Notes under the pieces: generated by a model
The model's input: only the letters and a program-made list of their open reading frames with translations
Database searches by the model: none
What the model was told of the DNA's origin: nothing
In this document: in pieces, positions 11,631-21,015 of the stretch
How the letters are laid out: every line of letters starts with the position of its first letter
Numbering within the stretch: the first letter of the stretch is position 1
NCBI RefSeq assembly: GCF_963663645.1
Contig: NZ_OY760503.1
Span: forward strand, 1,493,501 to 1,557,500
Source of the DNA: an uncultured Trichococcus sp.
GTDB lineage: Bacteria > Bacillota > Bacilli > Lactobacillales > Aerococcaceae
Length of the DNA: 64,000 nt
Reading direction: 5' to 3'
Position numbers and translations under genes: made by a program

Positions 11631-13081
11631 GTATTTTCAATGAAACGCTAACGAGCCTGCATGAAGGTTTAGTCAATAAAGAATTCTCTTCCGTGGAGCT
11701 GACCCAAGCAGCCTTCAAACGCATCGCTGAAACAGACGGAAAAGTCGAAGCTTTCCTCGCTTTGAACGAAGAAGGAGCCTTGAAACAAGCGCAAGCAGCT
11801 GACGAAAAAGGCTACGCGGACGGCAACGTCCTGAACGGTATTCCTTTAGGGATCAAAGACAACATCGTCACTGAAGGCGTGACAACGACAGCGGCGAGCC
11901 GCATGTTGGGCGACTTTATGCCGATCTATGACGCAACCGTCGTCACAAAATTGAAGGAAGCCGGCGCCGTCAACGTCGGAAAACTGAACATGGACGAATT
12001 TGCCATGGGCGGAAGCACGGAAAACTCCTACTACAAAAAAACTAAAAATGCTTGGGACCTGACAAAAGTTCCCGGCGGTTCATCCGGTGGCTCCGCTGCT
12101 GCGGTTGCCAGCGGTGAAGTTGTCGCTTCCTTGGGTTCCGACACAGGCGGAAGTATCCGCCAACCGGCTGCCTTCAACGGCATCGTCGGCATGAAACCGA
12201 CATACGGACGCGTATCCCGTTACGGCTTGATCGCTTTTGCATCCAGCCTTGACCAAATCGGCCCGATGACGCGCAACGTAACCGACAATGCTTTGTTGCT
12301 GGAAGCAATCAGTGGCTACGATAAGAGAGATTCCACCAGCATGAATCTCGAAGTGCCGAAATTCAGCGCGAATCTGAACGGAAAAGTTGCGGGCATGAAG
12401 ATTGCCTTGCCGAAGGAATATTTCCAAGAGGGCGTATCCGCCGAAATCCAAGAGGCTGTCAGAAAAGCAGCTGCCCAATTCGAAGAAATGGGCGCCATCG
12501 TGGAAGAAGTCAGCATGCCGACTTTGGCCTACGGAATTCCGGCTTACTACATCATCGCTTCTTCGGAAGCTTCATCCAACCTGCAGCGTTTTGATGGGGT
12601 GCGTTACGGCTACCGAGCAGACAATGTGAACTCATTGGATGAATTGTACATCAAGAGCCGTTCCGAAGGTTTCGGGATGGAAGTGAAACGCCGCATCATG
12701 TTGGGAACCTTCTCATTGAGTGCCGGTTTCTACGATGCCTACTTCAAAAAGGCGGGTCAGGTCCGCACACTGATCAAACGCGATTTCGCGAACATCTTTG
12801 CAGGCTACGATCTGATTCTGGGACCTACCACTACAACGACTGCCTTCGGAATCGGTGAAAAGAACGACGATCCATTGGCTATGTACATGGACGACTTGTT
12901 GACCGTAACAATCAACTTGGCGGGTGTTCCGGCAATTTCCGTTCCTGGCGGCTTCTCGGCTGATGGTATGCCGATCGGGATCCAATTGATCGGTAACTAC
13001 TTCGAAGAAGCGAAAATCTATCAAGCCGCTTTTGCATTGGAACAAGCGAACGATTATCTTGACCAACACCCAAACCTGTAG
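11627..13081 (+). CDS. gatA: Glutamyl-tRNA(Gln) amidotransferase subunit A
   Basis: 484 residues. Amidase-signature enzyme that frees ammonia from glutamine for transfer by GatB. The catalytic triad of the family is intact: Lys77 in [10 protein letters not shown], Ser152 in [11 protein letters not shown] and Ser176 in [11 protein letters not shown]. The C-terminal substrate region [13 protein letters not shown] is also present. The gene lies between gatC (overlap) and gatB (12 bases away, with AGGAGG) in the standard order. Confidence 0.97.
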   Translation: MSIFNETLTSLHEGLVNKEFSSVELTQAAFKRIAETDGKVEAFLALNEEGALKQAQAADEKGYADGNVLNGIPLGIKDNIVTEGVTTTAASRMLGDFMPIYDATVVTKLKEAGAVNVGKLNMDEFAMGGSTENSYYKKTKNAWDLTKVPGGSSGGSAAAVASGEVVASLGSDTGGSIRQPAAFNGIVGMKPTYGRVSRYGLIAFASSLDQIGPMTRNVTDNALLLEAISGYDKRDSTSMNLEVPKFSANLNGKVAGMKIALPKEYFQEGVSAEIQEAVRKAAAQFEEMGAIVEEVSMPTLAYGIPAYYIIASSEASSNLQRFDGVRYGYRADNVNSLDELYIKSRSEGFGMEVKRRIMLGTFSLSAGFYDAYFKKAGQVRTLIKRDFANIFAGYDLILGPTTTTTAFGIGEKNDDPLAMYMDDLLTVTINLAGVPAISVPGGFSADGMPIGIQLIGNYFEEAKIYQAAFALEQANDYLDQHPNL

Positions 13082-13093
13082 GAGGAAAACATT

Positions 13094-14524
13094 ATGAATT
13101 ATGAAACAGTCATCGGACTGGAAGTCCATGTGGAATTGAAAACTGAATCAAAAATGTTCTCCCCATCTCCAGCACACTTTGGGGCAGAACCGAACACAAA
13201 CACAAATGTCATCGACTGGGGTTACCCAGGTGTCTTGCCTGTCATCAACAAAGGCGCAGTTGAATTCTGCATGAAGGCCGCTTTGGCTCTGAACTGCGAA
13301 ATTTCAACGGAAACGCACTTTGACCGCAAAAACTACTTCTATCCGGACAATCCGAAAGCTTACCAAATTTCGCAATTGGATAACCCGATCGGACATGACG
13401 GTTGGGTCGAAATCGAAGTGGAAGGCGTCAAGAAAAAGATCCGCATCGAGCGCGTCCATCTTGAAGAAGATGCCGGCAAAAACATGCACGGATCGGACGG
13501 CTATTCTTATGTCGACTTGAACCGTCAAGGAACGCCGTTGATCGAAATCGTATCGGAAGCGGATATGCGCTCTCCGGAAGAGGCTTATGCCTACCTGGAT
13601 GCGGTACGCCAAATCATCATGTACACAGATGTATCCGATGTGAAGATGGAAGAAGGCTCCATGCGTTGCGATGCCAACATTTCTATCCGCCCATTCGGCC
13701 AAGAAAAATTCGGAACGAAGACAGAATTGAAGAACCTGAACTCCTTCAACTTCGTCCGCAGAGGTTTGGCTCATGAAGAAAAACGCCAGGCGCAAGTATT
13801 GAACGCTGGCGGCGTAATCCAACAAGAAACACGCCGCTTCGATGAAACAAACGGCGAAACAATCCTGATGCGCGTCAAGGAAGGCGAAAGTGATTACCGT
13901 TATTTCCCGGAACCGGATCTGCCAGGTTTGACCATTTCCCAAGAATGGATCGACCGCGTAAAAGCCTCCATTCCGGAAATGCCTGCAAAACGCCGCGAAA
14001 GATACATTTCGGAATACGATCTGCCTGAGTACGATGCGATGGTACTGACCCTTTCGAAAGAAATGTCCGACTTCTTTGAAGGCACCATCGTTGCCGGCGC
14101 CGATGCCAAATTGGCTTCCAACTGGTTGATGGGCGAAGTATCCGCCTACCTGAACAGCGAAAAAGTGGAATTGGCCGACACGAAACTGACGCCAGCGAAC
14201 CTTGCCGGCATGATCACGTTGATCGAAGACGGCACCATCAGCACGAAGATCGCCAAGAAAGTCTTCCGCCTGTTGGCAACAAAAGGCGGCGACGCTAAAT
14301 CCGTTGTCGAAGCAGAAGGCCTGATCCAAATGAGCGATCCAGCCCAATTGTTGCCGATCATCAACGCCGTTTTGGACAACAGCCAACAATCCGTTGACGA
14401 CTTCAAAGCCGGAAAAGACCGCGCCAAAGGCTTCCTCGTAGGCCAAATCATGAAACAAACAAAAGGCCAAGCCAACCCAGGCATGGTCAACCAACTACTG
14501 GCGCAAGAGTTAGAAAAAAGATAG
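13094..14524 (+). CDS. gatB: Aspartyl/glutamyl-tRNA amidotransferase subunit B
   Basis: 476 residues, full length. It begins [16 protein letters not shown], followed by the GatB signature ([23 protein letters not shown]), the phosphorylation/transamidation core with [10 protein letters not shown], and the C-terminal helical YqeY-like tail domain (about 400-476) that binds tRNA. It phosphorylates the misacylated tRNA and transfers ammonia. Last gene of gatCAB. Structured element copy B begins a few bases after the stop, followed by a terminator. Confidence 0.97.
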   Translation: MNYETVIGLEVHVELKTESKMFSPSPAHFGAEPNTNTNVIDWGYPGVLPVINKGAVEFCMKAALALNCEISTETHFDRKNYFYPDNPKAYQISQLDNPIGHDGWVEIEVEGVKKKIRIERVHLEEDAGKNMHGSDGYSYVDLNRQGTPLIEIVSEADMRSPEEAYAYLDAVRQIIMYTDVSDVKMEEGSMRCDANISIRPFGQEKFGTKTELKNLNSFNFVRRGLAHEEKRQAQVLNAGGVIQQETRRFDETNGETILMRVKEGESDYRYFPEPDLPGLTISQEWIDRVKASIPEMPAKRRERYISEYDLPEYDAMVLTLSKEMSDFFEGTIVAGADAKLASNWLMGEVSAYLNSEKVELADTKLTPANLAGMITLIEDGTISTKIAKKVFRLLATKGGDAKSVVEAEGLIQMSDPAQLLPIINAVLDNSQQSVDDFKAGKDRAKGFLVGQIMKQTKGQANPGMVNQLLAQELEKR

Positions 14525-14665
14525 GATACGATGAATTGCGGGTAGGGGGCGAGCACTAACGAAATTTAGGAACAACCAGCCCGGTTTTGGCTGGATGGGC
14601 CTAAATAGCGTTAGGCGGAACCCCCTGCAATTCAGAGTTCGACTACATAGCGTGATTAAACCGCA
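14525..14665 (+). ncRNA. Structured post-stop element, copy B
   Basis: Begins directly after the gatB stop. Stems: 14533-14539 (GAATTGC) with 14627-14633 (GCAATTC); a GGGT bulge; 14544-14549 (AGGGGG) with 14621-14626 (CCCCCT); 14556-14561 (CTAACG) with 14609-14614; 14564-14570 with 14600-14606; an inner hairpin 14577-14582 with 14589-14594. The single-stranded motifs GAGCACTAA and TTAGGCGGA are shared with copy C. The outer stems differ from copy C by paired, compensating changes, which supports a conserved fold. Confidence 0.65.
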
Positions 14666-14669
14666 TTCC

Positions 14670-14701
14670 AGCCAACTTCCTTCCGGAGGTTGGCTTTTTT
14701 T
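14670..14701 (+). terminator. Terminator after gatB and element B
   Basis: An 11-bp perfect stem (14670-14680 with 14685-14695) is followed by T7. Confidence 0.9.
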
Positions 14702-14718
14702 CACCTCCAATCAAAATG

Positions 14719-14890
14719 GAGCTCGCCGGGAAATCGGCAAGAAATATGCTTCGAATTCCCGGCGAGGCGGTGTTCACCGGGAAATCGAGAGGCAAAATAC
14801 CTGCAATTCCCGGCGAGGCGGTGTTCACCGGGAAATCGAGAGGCAAAATACCTGCAATTCCCGATGAGGCTAGCCACACCGGGAAATCGA
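14719..14890. repeat. Tandem array, 51-bp unit, about 3.4 copies (GGGAAAT/ATTCCC type)
   Basis: The core CCGGGAAATCG recurs at 14726, 14777, 14828 and 14879, exactly 51 bp apart. Each unit holds complementary TTCCCGG and CCGGGAA stretches that can pair. Since 51 is divisible by 3, the array stays open in several frames, but the resulting peptides are low-complexity repeats without a ribosome site, so I do not call a gene. It lies between the gatB terminator and the dgkB promoter. Confidence 0.9.
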
Positions 14891-15125
14891 TCGTTTGCAT
14901 ATGCTTAATCTTCTGCGAAAAGTTCCCGGTTCAGCGCAAAACACAATATAGGCTTTTTTTCTGAATAAATTAACTCTCAAAAAAACCGCAACAAAGTTAT
15001 CTTTTTCCAGTTCAACAATTAGTATTATTATGATTTAGGTGATATAATCAGTAATTGAGTGGTTTGACAAGAAAAGATGAATTGTGACCTACATAACAGA
15101 TGAGCCTAGAAAGATGAGGAAAAGA

Positions 15126-16157
15126 ATGAGAGCAAGAGTAATTTACAATCCTACTTCCGGAAGAGAAATGCTGAAAAAAAGCATGATTGACATCCTTCAA
15201 ATATTGGAAGAAGCAGGCTATGAGGCCAGTGCTTATGCCACGACACCAGAACCCCTTTCCGCTACAAAAGAAGCAGAGCGTGCCGCTTTAGCCGGTTTTG
15301 ATCTGATCGTTGCAGCAGGCGGTGACGGCACCGTAAACGAAGTCGTCAATGGCATCGCCGGATTGGACCACAGACCTACAATCGGCATCATACCTGCGGG
15401 GACCACAAATGACTATGCCCGTGCTTTGAAGATTCCGCGCTCAAACATGTTGGATGCAGCACGCGTGATTGCAGCCGGCAATGCTATCCCGATGGATATC
15501 GGTCAATCGAATGATACTTATTTCATAAACATAGCAGCAGGCGGCTATCTGACGGATCTGACCTACGACGTTCCGGCAAAACTGAAGACCATTTTCGGCT
15601 ACCTTGCCTATCTGGTGAAAGGCGCCGAAAAAATCCCGCAGCTCAAACCGATGCATATGCGCATCGAATATGAAGGCGGCGTTTACGACGGCATGGCTTC
15701 CATGTTCTTCGTGGCCTTGACCAATTCGGTCGGCGGTTTTGAAACGATCGATCCGAACATCGTTTTGGGAGACGGCAAGTTCACGCTGTTTATCGTGAAG
15801 ACAGCGAATATCTTCGAAATCCTGCAACTGTTGGCCCAAGTGTTGAACGGAGGCAGACATCTGGAAAATACGAACGTCCTCTATACACATACCAGCTTTG
15901 TAAAAGCAGAATCCATGGACGGGTCCCGCTTGATGATCAACTTGGATGGGGAGTACGGCGGTGATGCACCGACTTTGTTCACGAACCACCAGCAACACAT
16001 CAAAATCATCGGCAATACTTCCGATTACGCTGATCCGATCGAAGAAGCCGATGGAAACATTCTTGAAGGGGCCGGCACAGGCTTCATGAAGGAAGTTGAA
16101 ACCTTGCACCCGGATGAAGTGAACGACAAACGTTTGCCTTACGACGGCAAGAACTAA
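15126..16157 (+). CDS. dgkB: Diacylglycerol kinase DgkB
   Basis: 343 residues. Lipid kinase of the DgkB/YegS type with an N-terminal MRARVIYNPTSGRE, then AAGGDGTVNEVVNG (nucleotide-binding GGDGT) and IPAGTTNDYARAL, and the C-terminal NLDGEYGGDAPTLF. It phosphorylates diacylglycerol back to phosphatidate, recycling lipid from lipoteichoic acid synthesis. ATG 15126 was chosen because GAGGA lies 5 bases upstream; ATG 15114 and GTG 15084 are in frame but have weaker sites. In many relatives it lies near gatCAB and rlmD, as here. Confidence 0.95.
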   Translation: MRARVIYNPTSGREMLKKSMIDILQILEEAGYEASAYATTPEPLSATKEAERAALAGFDLIVAAGGDGTVNEVVNGIAGLDHRPTIGIIPAGTTNDYARALKIPRSNMLDAARVIAAGNAIPMDIGQSNDTYFINIAAGGYLTDLTYDVPAKLKTIFGYLAYLVKGAEKIPQLKPMHMRIEYEGGVYDGMASMFFVALTNSVGGFETIDPNIVLGDGKFTLFIVKTANIFEILQLLAQVLNGGRHLENTNVLYTHTSFVKAESMDGSRLMINLDGEYGGDAPTLFTNHQQHIKIIGNTSDYADPIEEADGNILEGAGTGFMKEVETLHPDEVNDKRLPYDGKN

Positions 16158-16174
16158 AAATTGAAAACAGAAAG

Positions 16175-16222
16175 AATGCCCGGCCTCTCGGTATTACGAC
16201 GAGAGTTGCCGGGCATTTTTTT
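16175..16222 (+). terminator. Terminator after dgkB
   Basis: Stem AATGCCCGGC (16175-16184) with GCCGGGCATT (16208-16217), an inner 6-bp stem (CTCTCG/CGAGAG), then T7. Confidence 0.92.
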
Positions 16223-16269
16223 GCTGTACTGGGAAAAAGAGACTATATTGCAAAAGGGGACCTGCCTTG

Positions 16270-16845
16270 TGCCGAGAAAACAGCAGGCGAGAGCGCCCGA
16301 ACTTGTCCGATAACCGCAAAGAATCGGACATCCGGCAAGCGAGACCGCCCGAACTTGTCCGATAACGGCAAAGAATCGGACATCCGGCAAGCGACTCCGT
16401 CCGAACTTGTCCGATAACGGCAAACAATCGGACATCCGTCAGGCGAATCCGTCCGAACTTGTCCGATAACCGCAAACAATCGGACATCCGGCAAGCGAGA
16501 GCGCCCGAGTTTGTCCGATAACCGCAAAGAATCGGACATCCAGCAAGCGACTCCGTCCGAGCTTGTCCGATAACCGCAAAGAATCGGACATCCGGCAGGC
16601 GAGAGCGCCCGAACTTGTCCGATAACCGCAAAGAATCGGACATCCAGCAAGCGAGAGCGCCCGAACTTGTCCGATAACGGAAAACAATCGGACATCCGGC
16701 AAGCGAGAGCGCCCGAGCTTGTCCGATAACGGAAAACAATCGGACACCCGTCAGGCGAGAGCGCCCGAGCTTGTCCGATAACCGCAAAGAATCGGACATC
16801 CAGCGAGCGACTCCGCCCGAGCTTGTCCGATAACCAAAAAGAATG
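16270..16845. repeat. Tandem array, 52-bp unit, 10 full copies plus partial ends (TGTCCGAT/ATCGGACA hairpins)
   Basis: Units begin (GAACTTG or GAGCTTG) at 16299, 16351, 16403 and then every 52 bp up to 16819. Each contains TGTCCGAT, an 11-base loop and ATCGGACA, a perfect 8-bp hairpin unchanged in units 1 to 10, while loop (AACCGCAAAGA, AACGGAAAACA and so on) and linker (GAGAGCGCCC, GACTCCGTCC, GAATCCGTCC) vary. It lies between two convergent genes. All minus-strand frames are open through it because of the repeat; these are not genes. Linkers are too alike for CRISPR spacers. Confidence 0.95.
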
Positions 16846-16874
16846 GGCTGCCCCCAAACAGGAACAGCCCATTC
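16834..16874 (-). terminator. Terminator for the minus-strand VOC gene
   Basis: Stem GAATGGGCTG (16841-16850) with CAGCCCATTC (16865-16874); on the minus strand it is followed by TCTTTTTGG. It fuses with the end of the 52-bp array. Confidence 0.8.
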
Positions 16875-16877
16875 ACA

Positions 16878-17276
16878 TTATTTCCACACTAATTGCCAGG
16901 TAACATCGAATTGATCGGTCACCCATGCTACCGCACGCAATTCGCCGACCGCTTCAGGGCCCATCATCACAACGCCATCCGCGGATAAGGAATCAAAGTA
17001 ATTGTCGAAGCTGGCTTCATCTTCGCAGGCCACGTAAAGGGAAACGGCCCAAGTCATATCCGGCATAAAATCCTCTTCCATGTCCATCGCCATGAAATCC
17101 TGTCCGTTCAGCACAAACTGCTCATTGACCACACGGCCGCCTTCACCACGCTCATCTTCATCGATTTTGGTGAGGGAGGTCACGCTGGAATTCGGAAAAA
17201 TGGAAATATAAAAGTTCATCGCTTTTTCTGCAGTCCCCGGAAACGTCAAAAAGGGAACAATCCGTTGTCCGCTCAT
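16878..17276 (-). CDS. VOC-superfamily protein (PhnB/glyoxalase-like)
   Basis: 132 residues. It starts RIVPFLTFPGTAEKAMNFYISIFPNSSV and contains NEQFVLNGQDFMAMD and the late WVTDQFDVTWQLVW, the pattern of the PhnB-like 3-demethylubiquinone methyltransferase/glyoxalase fold. Despite the family nickname there is no evidence of a phosphonate role. It is alone on the minus strand, convergent to dgkB and divergent from rlmD. The substrate is unknown; relatives are often called stress-related. Confidence 0.85.
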   Translation of the reverse strand: MSGQRIVPFLTFPGTAEKAMNFYISIFPNSSVTSLTKIDEDERGEGGRVVNEQFVLNGQDFMAMDMEEDFMPDMTWAVSLYVACEDEASFDNYFDSLSADGVVMMGPEAVGELRAVAWVTDQFDVTWQLVWK

Positions 17277-17449
17277 TTTGTCATCCTCGCTTTCTTCCTG
17301 TACCCGTCAGTAACTGGTCTATACACTTCTATTATACTGAACGAGGGCGAAACTTCCTATCGATAAGACGCGCTGCAGCCAGCGATATTATGAGAATGTA
17401 CTTATTTTTTCCAAACAAATGGGCTTGCTGTATCGGGTAGCCTTCTTTT

Positions 17450-17463
17450 TTGGTATAATGAAC
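17450..17463 (+). promoter_or_regulatory. Extended -10 promoter of rlmD
   Basis: TGGTATAATG: TATAAT with the upstream TG of an extended -10, about 35 bases before the rlmD start. No good -35 is seen. Confidence 0.55.
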
Positions 17464-17494
17464 CGAATGAAAAATTATGAACTGAGGAGTACAC

Positions 17495-18877
17495 ATGAAA
17501 AAACAATATACGGTAGCACCGGTAGTAAAAAATGAGAAGATGACTGTAACATTTGAGGACTTAACGTCAGAAGGTATGGGTGTCGCAAAAGTTGAGGGTT
17601 ATCCATTATTTGTAGCGGATGGACTACCGGGCGAACGGGCCAACATCAAAGTGACCAAAGTCGGCAAATCTTTTGGATTCGCCCGCATTGAGGAAAGACT
17701 GAGCAGTTCTCCTGACCGCATCCCGACACGCGATGTTAAAGGAACACGCGTTGGTACGATGCCATTGCAGAATCTGCGATACTCTGCCCAATTGGCTTTC
17801 AAACAGAACAACGTTGAACAAGTGATGAAACGCATTGCCAAAATGCCGGAAGTCGAAGTCAAACCGACAATCGGAATGGAAAATCCATGGGGATACCGCA
17901 ACAAAGCGCAGATCCCGGTACGTCAAAAAGACGGCAAATTGGTTACCGGATTCTTCCGCACCAACACACATGAATTGATCCCGATGGAAAACTTCCAGAT
18001 CCAGGATCCAAAAATCGATGAAGCCATCGTAAAAGTCCGTGACATTCTGCAAGAATTCAACGTGAAAGCATACGACGAGAAGAAACACACCGGAAATATC
18101 CGTCACATCATGATCCGCCGTGGTTATTACACAGGTGAAATGATGGTTGTCCTGGTGACGCGTACGGCGAAACTGTTCCCGCAAAGCAAAATCATTCCGG
18201 CTATTTTGGAAGCTTTGCCGGAAGTAGTCAGCATCGTCCAAAACGTGAATCCGAAACAGAACAATGTCATCCTGGGTGACGAAACGATTGTATTGCACGG
18301 TGAAGATGTCTACCACGACAAATTGATGGGCCACACATTCGCCATCTCTTCGCGCTCATTCTATCAAGTGAATCCGGTCCAGACCGAAAAACTTTATAAA
18401 TTGGCGATCGAAGCTGCACAATTGACTGGCGAAGAAACCGTCATCGATGCTTATTGCGGAATCGGAACGATCTCCCTGTCATTGGCTGAAAAAGCGAAAC
18501 GCGTTTATGCGATGGAAGTTGTGCCGGATGCCGTGAAGATGGCTGAAATGAATGCCGAAGCAAACAACATCGATAACATTACCTTCGAAATCGGCGCTGC
18601 CGAAGAAGTGATGCCGAAATGGGCTGCTGAAGGCGTCAAAGCGGATATCTTGGTTGTCGATCCGCCACGCAAAGGCTTGGAACCGGCCTTCATCGAAGCT
18701 GCCTTGGAAATCGCTCCTGAACGCATCGTCTACGTCAGCTGCAACCCAGCTACAATGGCACGCGATCTGAAATTGTTCCACGAAGGCGGCTACAGCGTAG
18801 GCAGCATCCAACCAGTGGATTTGTTCCCGCAGACACTGCATGTCGAATCTGTTGTGGCGTTGACACGCAACAAATAA
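17495..18877 (+). CDS. rlmD: 23S rRNA (uracil-C5)-methyltransferase, RlmD/RlmCD type
   Basis: 460 residues. An N-terminal TRAM domain (about 10-70, TFEDLTSEGMGVAKVEGYPLF) is followed by an RNA-binding middle part and a class I methyltransferase core with DAYCGIGTISLSLA (SAM loop), VDPPRKGL and VYVSCNPATMARDL, where the Cys is the catalytic nucleophile. The clustered cysteines that bind an iron-sulfur centre in E. coli RlmD are not seen, as in Gram-positive members, which may modify U747 and U1939. The start ATG follows GAGGAG. A strong terminator follows. Confidence 0.93.
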   Translation: MKKQYTVAPVVKNEKMTVTFEDLTSEGMGVAKVEGYPLFVADGLPGERANIKVTKVGKSFGFARIEERLSSSPDRIPTRDVKGTRVGTMPLQNLRYSAQLAFKQNNVEQVMKRIAKMPEVEVKPTIGMENPWGYRNKAQIPVRQKDGKLVTGFFRTNTHELIPMENFQIQDPKIDEAIVKVRDILQEFNVKAYDEKKHTGNIRHIMIRRGYYTGEMMVVLVTRTAKLFPQSKIIPAILEALPEVVSIVQNVNPKQNNVILGDETIVLHGEDVYHDKLMGHTFAISSRSFYQVNPVQTEKLYKLAIEAAQLTGEETVIDAYCGIGTISLSLAEKAKRVYAMEVVPDAVKMAEMNAEANNIDNITFEIGAAEEVMPKWAAEGVKADILVVDPPRKGLEPAFIEAALEIAPERIVYVSCNPATMARDLKLFHEGGYSVGSIQPVDLFPQTLHVESVVALTRNK

Positions 18878-18952
18878 ATAGAATGAATCAGAAGGCTTTT
18901 AAATAATAGTTTATCGCATTGCCTCAACTCAAAAGTATTTGAAGTATAGACA

Positions 18953-18998
18953 CAGCTCCTCGTTACCGATACATCCTTCGGTAGCGAGGAGCTGTTTT
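18953..18998 (+). terminator. Terminator downstream of rlmD
   Basis: A 16-bp stem with one wobble (CAGCTCCTCGTTACCG with CGGTAGCGAGGAGCTG) is followed by TTTT. Confidence 0.85.
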
Positions 18999-19190
18999 GA
19001 TTTGCAAACTCAATTTTACAACGTTTTTGAATTCCACCTTAAAGTGGTCTTCAAAGACGTTGATTTTCCGCATCAGGCCAACAGAGAATTTTTGAGCTAG
19101 CGGGAAGGAAACATGGGCTTTCAAACCCGTGATGAATTCCCGCGGTCTTTTTATTGTACATGGTCATGATTGAAGTTGTATAATTAAGCT

Positions 19191-19643
19191 ATGGATAACA
19201 AAAATAGATTTACACATGGTAGGACTTCTGTCTACAATTTGAATTATCATATCATTTGGGGCACGAAGTACCGAAACAAAGTTCTCTCGGACGATATCGA
19301 AGATTCGTTGAAACGAATGCTACTGCATATTGCGGAAGAGTACGGATTTTCGATCGCGCACATGGAAATTGGACTGGATAACCATATCCACCTGTTGGTG
19401 AGCGCACCGCCAAAACTGTCGGTAACCAATATTGTTCGCTGGCTGAAAGGAATCAGCGCACGGTTACTTCTCCAGGAATACCCTGAACTAAAAAAGGCGT
19501 ACTGGAAAACGTCAGATAGGCACTTGTGGTCTTCGAGTTACTTTGTTGAAAGCATCGGCACGACCAATCAAGACGCTATCGCAAAATACATTGACGACCA
19601 GCGCAGGAAGGAGATTGATTTCGATGAAACTCAAAGGCGTTAA
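19191..19643 (+). CDS. tnpA: IS200/IS605 Y1 transposase TnpA
   Basis: 150 residues, normal length. HUH single-strand transposase: the metal-binding HIH is at 65-67 (GLDNHIHLLV) and the catalytic tyrosine is Tyr133 (AKYIDDQ). It begins RTSVYNLNYHIIWGTKYR, a standard IS200 start. It excises and joins single-stranded transposon circles at TTAC-like sites. Its end overlaps the tnpB start by 20 bases in another frame. The gene looks intact, so the element could still move. Confidence 0.95.
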   Translation: MDNKNRFTHGRTSVYNLNYHIIWGTKYRNKVLSDDIEDSLKRMLLHIAEEYGFSIAHMEIGLDNHIHLLVSAPPKLSVTNIVRWLKGISARLLLQEYPELKKAYWKTSDRHLWSSSYFVESIGTTNQDAIAKYIDDQRRKEIDFDETQRR

Positions 19644-20775
19644 AGTTCGGCTCTATCCTACCCCCGAACAACAAGTGGCCATCGAAAACAACTTCCGGCT
19701 GAACCGATTCCTTTGGAATCAACTGCTCGGAATGCAGCTTGCGCGCCATGAAAATGGCGGTTCTTTCGTCACCAAATTCGGCATGAATTATCTGATCAAA
19801 GTGATGAAGATCGAATTCCCGTTCCTGAAGCAAGCCGAAAGCACCAGTTTGCTTTACACATCCGCGGATCTTGCGGACAGTTATGACCGTTTCTTCAAGA
19901 AACAGAACGGTTTCCCGAAATTCAAGTCGCGCCGGCGGCCCAAAAACAGCTACAAGTCGAATTGTGTGAACGGCAACATCCAGGTCGTGGACAATCATTA
20001 TCTGAAATTGCCGAAAGTGGGCTTGGTGAAAGCCAACGGCCTGCATCGCGTCAAAGACAAAATCAAGAGTGTGGTCGTACGCAAAAAAGCGGACGGCACC
20101 TTTGAAGCGACACTGCAGGTTGCCTTCGAGGCAACAATCTTTGAATCAACAGGCAAATCCGTTGGGATCGATCTCGGCCTTGCCGATCTTGCCATCCAAT
20201 CAGATGGTTACAAATTGCCGAATAAACAGTTTGAACGTTCTTTGGCGAAACAAAAACGGCAATGGGAACGGAAATTGGCCCGGCGCCGTCAACAGGCGCT
20301 TGTCAAAATCGAACAAGCGAAAGCGCAAGAAATCGAACTGGAGCTTTCTGATTTCAAAAATGTCCAAAAAGCCAAGGAACAAGTGGCGCGTATCAACAAA
20401 AAGATTGCCAATCAACGCAACAACTATCTGCAACAATACACAACCAGCCTGGTCAAAAAATACGACCTGATCGCCCTGGAAGATTTGAAAACCAAGAATC
20501 TTCTGCAGAACCGTCAGCTGGCGCGTTCCATCGCCGATGCCGCCTGGGCGAAAATCAAGTCCATGCTGGCGTACAAATGCGAGTGGTACGGCAAGGAACT
20601 GGTATTGGTGAACCCCGCTTATACGAGCCAAAGGTGTTCGCATTGCGGGGAAAACACCGGCAAGAAACCGCTGCGGATCCGCACATTCGCTTGCCCGCAT
20701 TGTCATACCACAGGTATTGACCGCGATGTGAATGCGGCCATCAATATCCTCAACAAAGCGCTTGCCCAGCGTTAA
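19624..20775 (+). CDS. tnpB: RNA-guided nuclease TnpB of IS200/IS605 element
   Basis: 383 residues from ATG 19624, with GGAGATTG just upstream. Layout: N-terminal helical/WED part (KGVKVRLYPTPEQQ), then RuvC with Asp183 (SVGIDLGLAD), Glu286 (LIALEDLKTKNLL) and the late Asp (GIDRDVNAAINIL, Asp366/Asp368), interrupted by a zinc ribbon (C338, C341, C357, C360). All catalytic positions are present, so it is probably active. TnpB proteins cut DNA matching the guide carried by RNA from the element's right end and so keep the element at its site. The guide here would be read from the recombinase sequence starting at 20894. Confidence 0.95.
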   Translation: MKLKGVKVRLYPTPEQQVAIENNFRLNRFLWNQLLGMQLARHENGGSFVTKFGMNYLIKVMKIEFPFLKQAESTSLLYTSADLADSYDRFFKKQNGFPKFKSRRRPKNSYKSNCVNGNIQVVDNHYLKLPKVGLVKANGLHRVKDKIKSVVVRKKADGTFEATLQVAFEATIFESTGKSVGIDLGLADLAIQSDGYKLPNKQFERSLAKQKRQWERKLARRRQQALVKIEQAKAQEIELELSDFKNVQKAKEQVARINKKIANQRNNYLQQYTTSLVKKYDLIALEDLKTKNLLQNRQLARSIADAAWAKIKSMLAYKCEWYGKELVLVNPAYTSQRCSHCGENTGKKPLRIRTFACPHCHTTGIDRDVNAAINILNKALAQR

Positions 20776-20893
20776 AGGCACAGGTCAGGAACTGGCCTCG
20801 GTTAATAGGAGAAACCGCTGTTGCGTTGGATTTTCAACGCGGCAAGTCTGCTCTGTTCCCAGAAGCTCGGTCATTCATGGCCGAGTAGTTCAC

Positions 20894-21010
20894 GATATGT
20901 ACCTTCAGGGAATCGGGTCATTCAAAATAGCTGCAAAGCTGAATGTGGAAGAAATCCAGACTATAACAGGAAAAAACTGGCAGGGTACCACAATCAGAAG
21001 GAGAATGTAA
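20894..21010 (+). pseudogene. Large serine recombinase fragment
   Basis: Codes for DMYLQGIGSFKIAAKLN, then EIQTITGKNWQGTTIRRRM and a stop. This is the 'recombinase' (PF07508-like) segment of large serine integrases, but both the catalytic domain and the C terminus are missing. The upstream remnant is at most a few codons before the IS (19000-19019). It is what remains of an integrase from a lost prophage or conjugative element. Confidence 0.7.
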
Positions 21011-21015
21011 TCCCC

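Larger units (their letters stand above)
19020..20893 (+). mobile_element. IS200/IS605-family element (tnpA + tnpB)
   Basis: Left boundary proposed just after CAATTTTAC (19011-19019), the TTAC-like target expected for this family; right end GAGTAGTTCAC at 20893. Joining the flanks gives an open frame reading QFYDMYLQGIGSFK, typical of a large serine recombinase, which supports both ends. Hairpins occur near the left end (GCGGGAA...TTCCCGC around 19101-19140, followed by T5, a likely anti-readthrough terminator) and at the right end (CTCGG...CCGAG, 20865-20885). No terminal inverted repeats or target duplication, as expected. The stretch after tnpB (20776-20893) is where the guide (omega) RNA should lie. 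Confidence 0.8.

Noticed and set aside
13304-14494. 396-codon open frame on the minus strand
   Set aside because: Lies wholly within gatB in antisense. Low-complexity Phe/His/Arg-rich product typical of shadow frames of GC-rich third positions.
14595-14964. Plus- and minus-strand open frames of 72-90 codons with repeated peptides
   Set aside because: Products of the 51-bp array, which does not change frame. No start signal or family pattern.
16270-16845. Possible CRISPR array
   Set aside because: The sequence between the palindromes is nearly the same in all units and short (about 24 bp), and no cas gene is present. It is a simple tandem repeat.
16154-16872. Several overlapping minus-strand open frames of 90-210 codons
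   Set aside because: They come from the 52-bp array: three units rotate the reading through all frames, so the peptides are repeats of each other in shifted frame. No ribosome site and no known domain.
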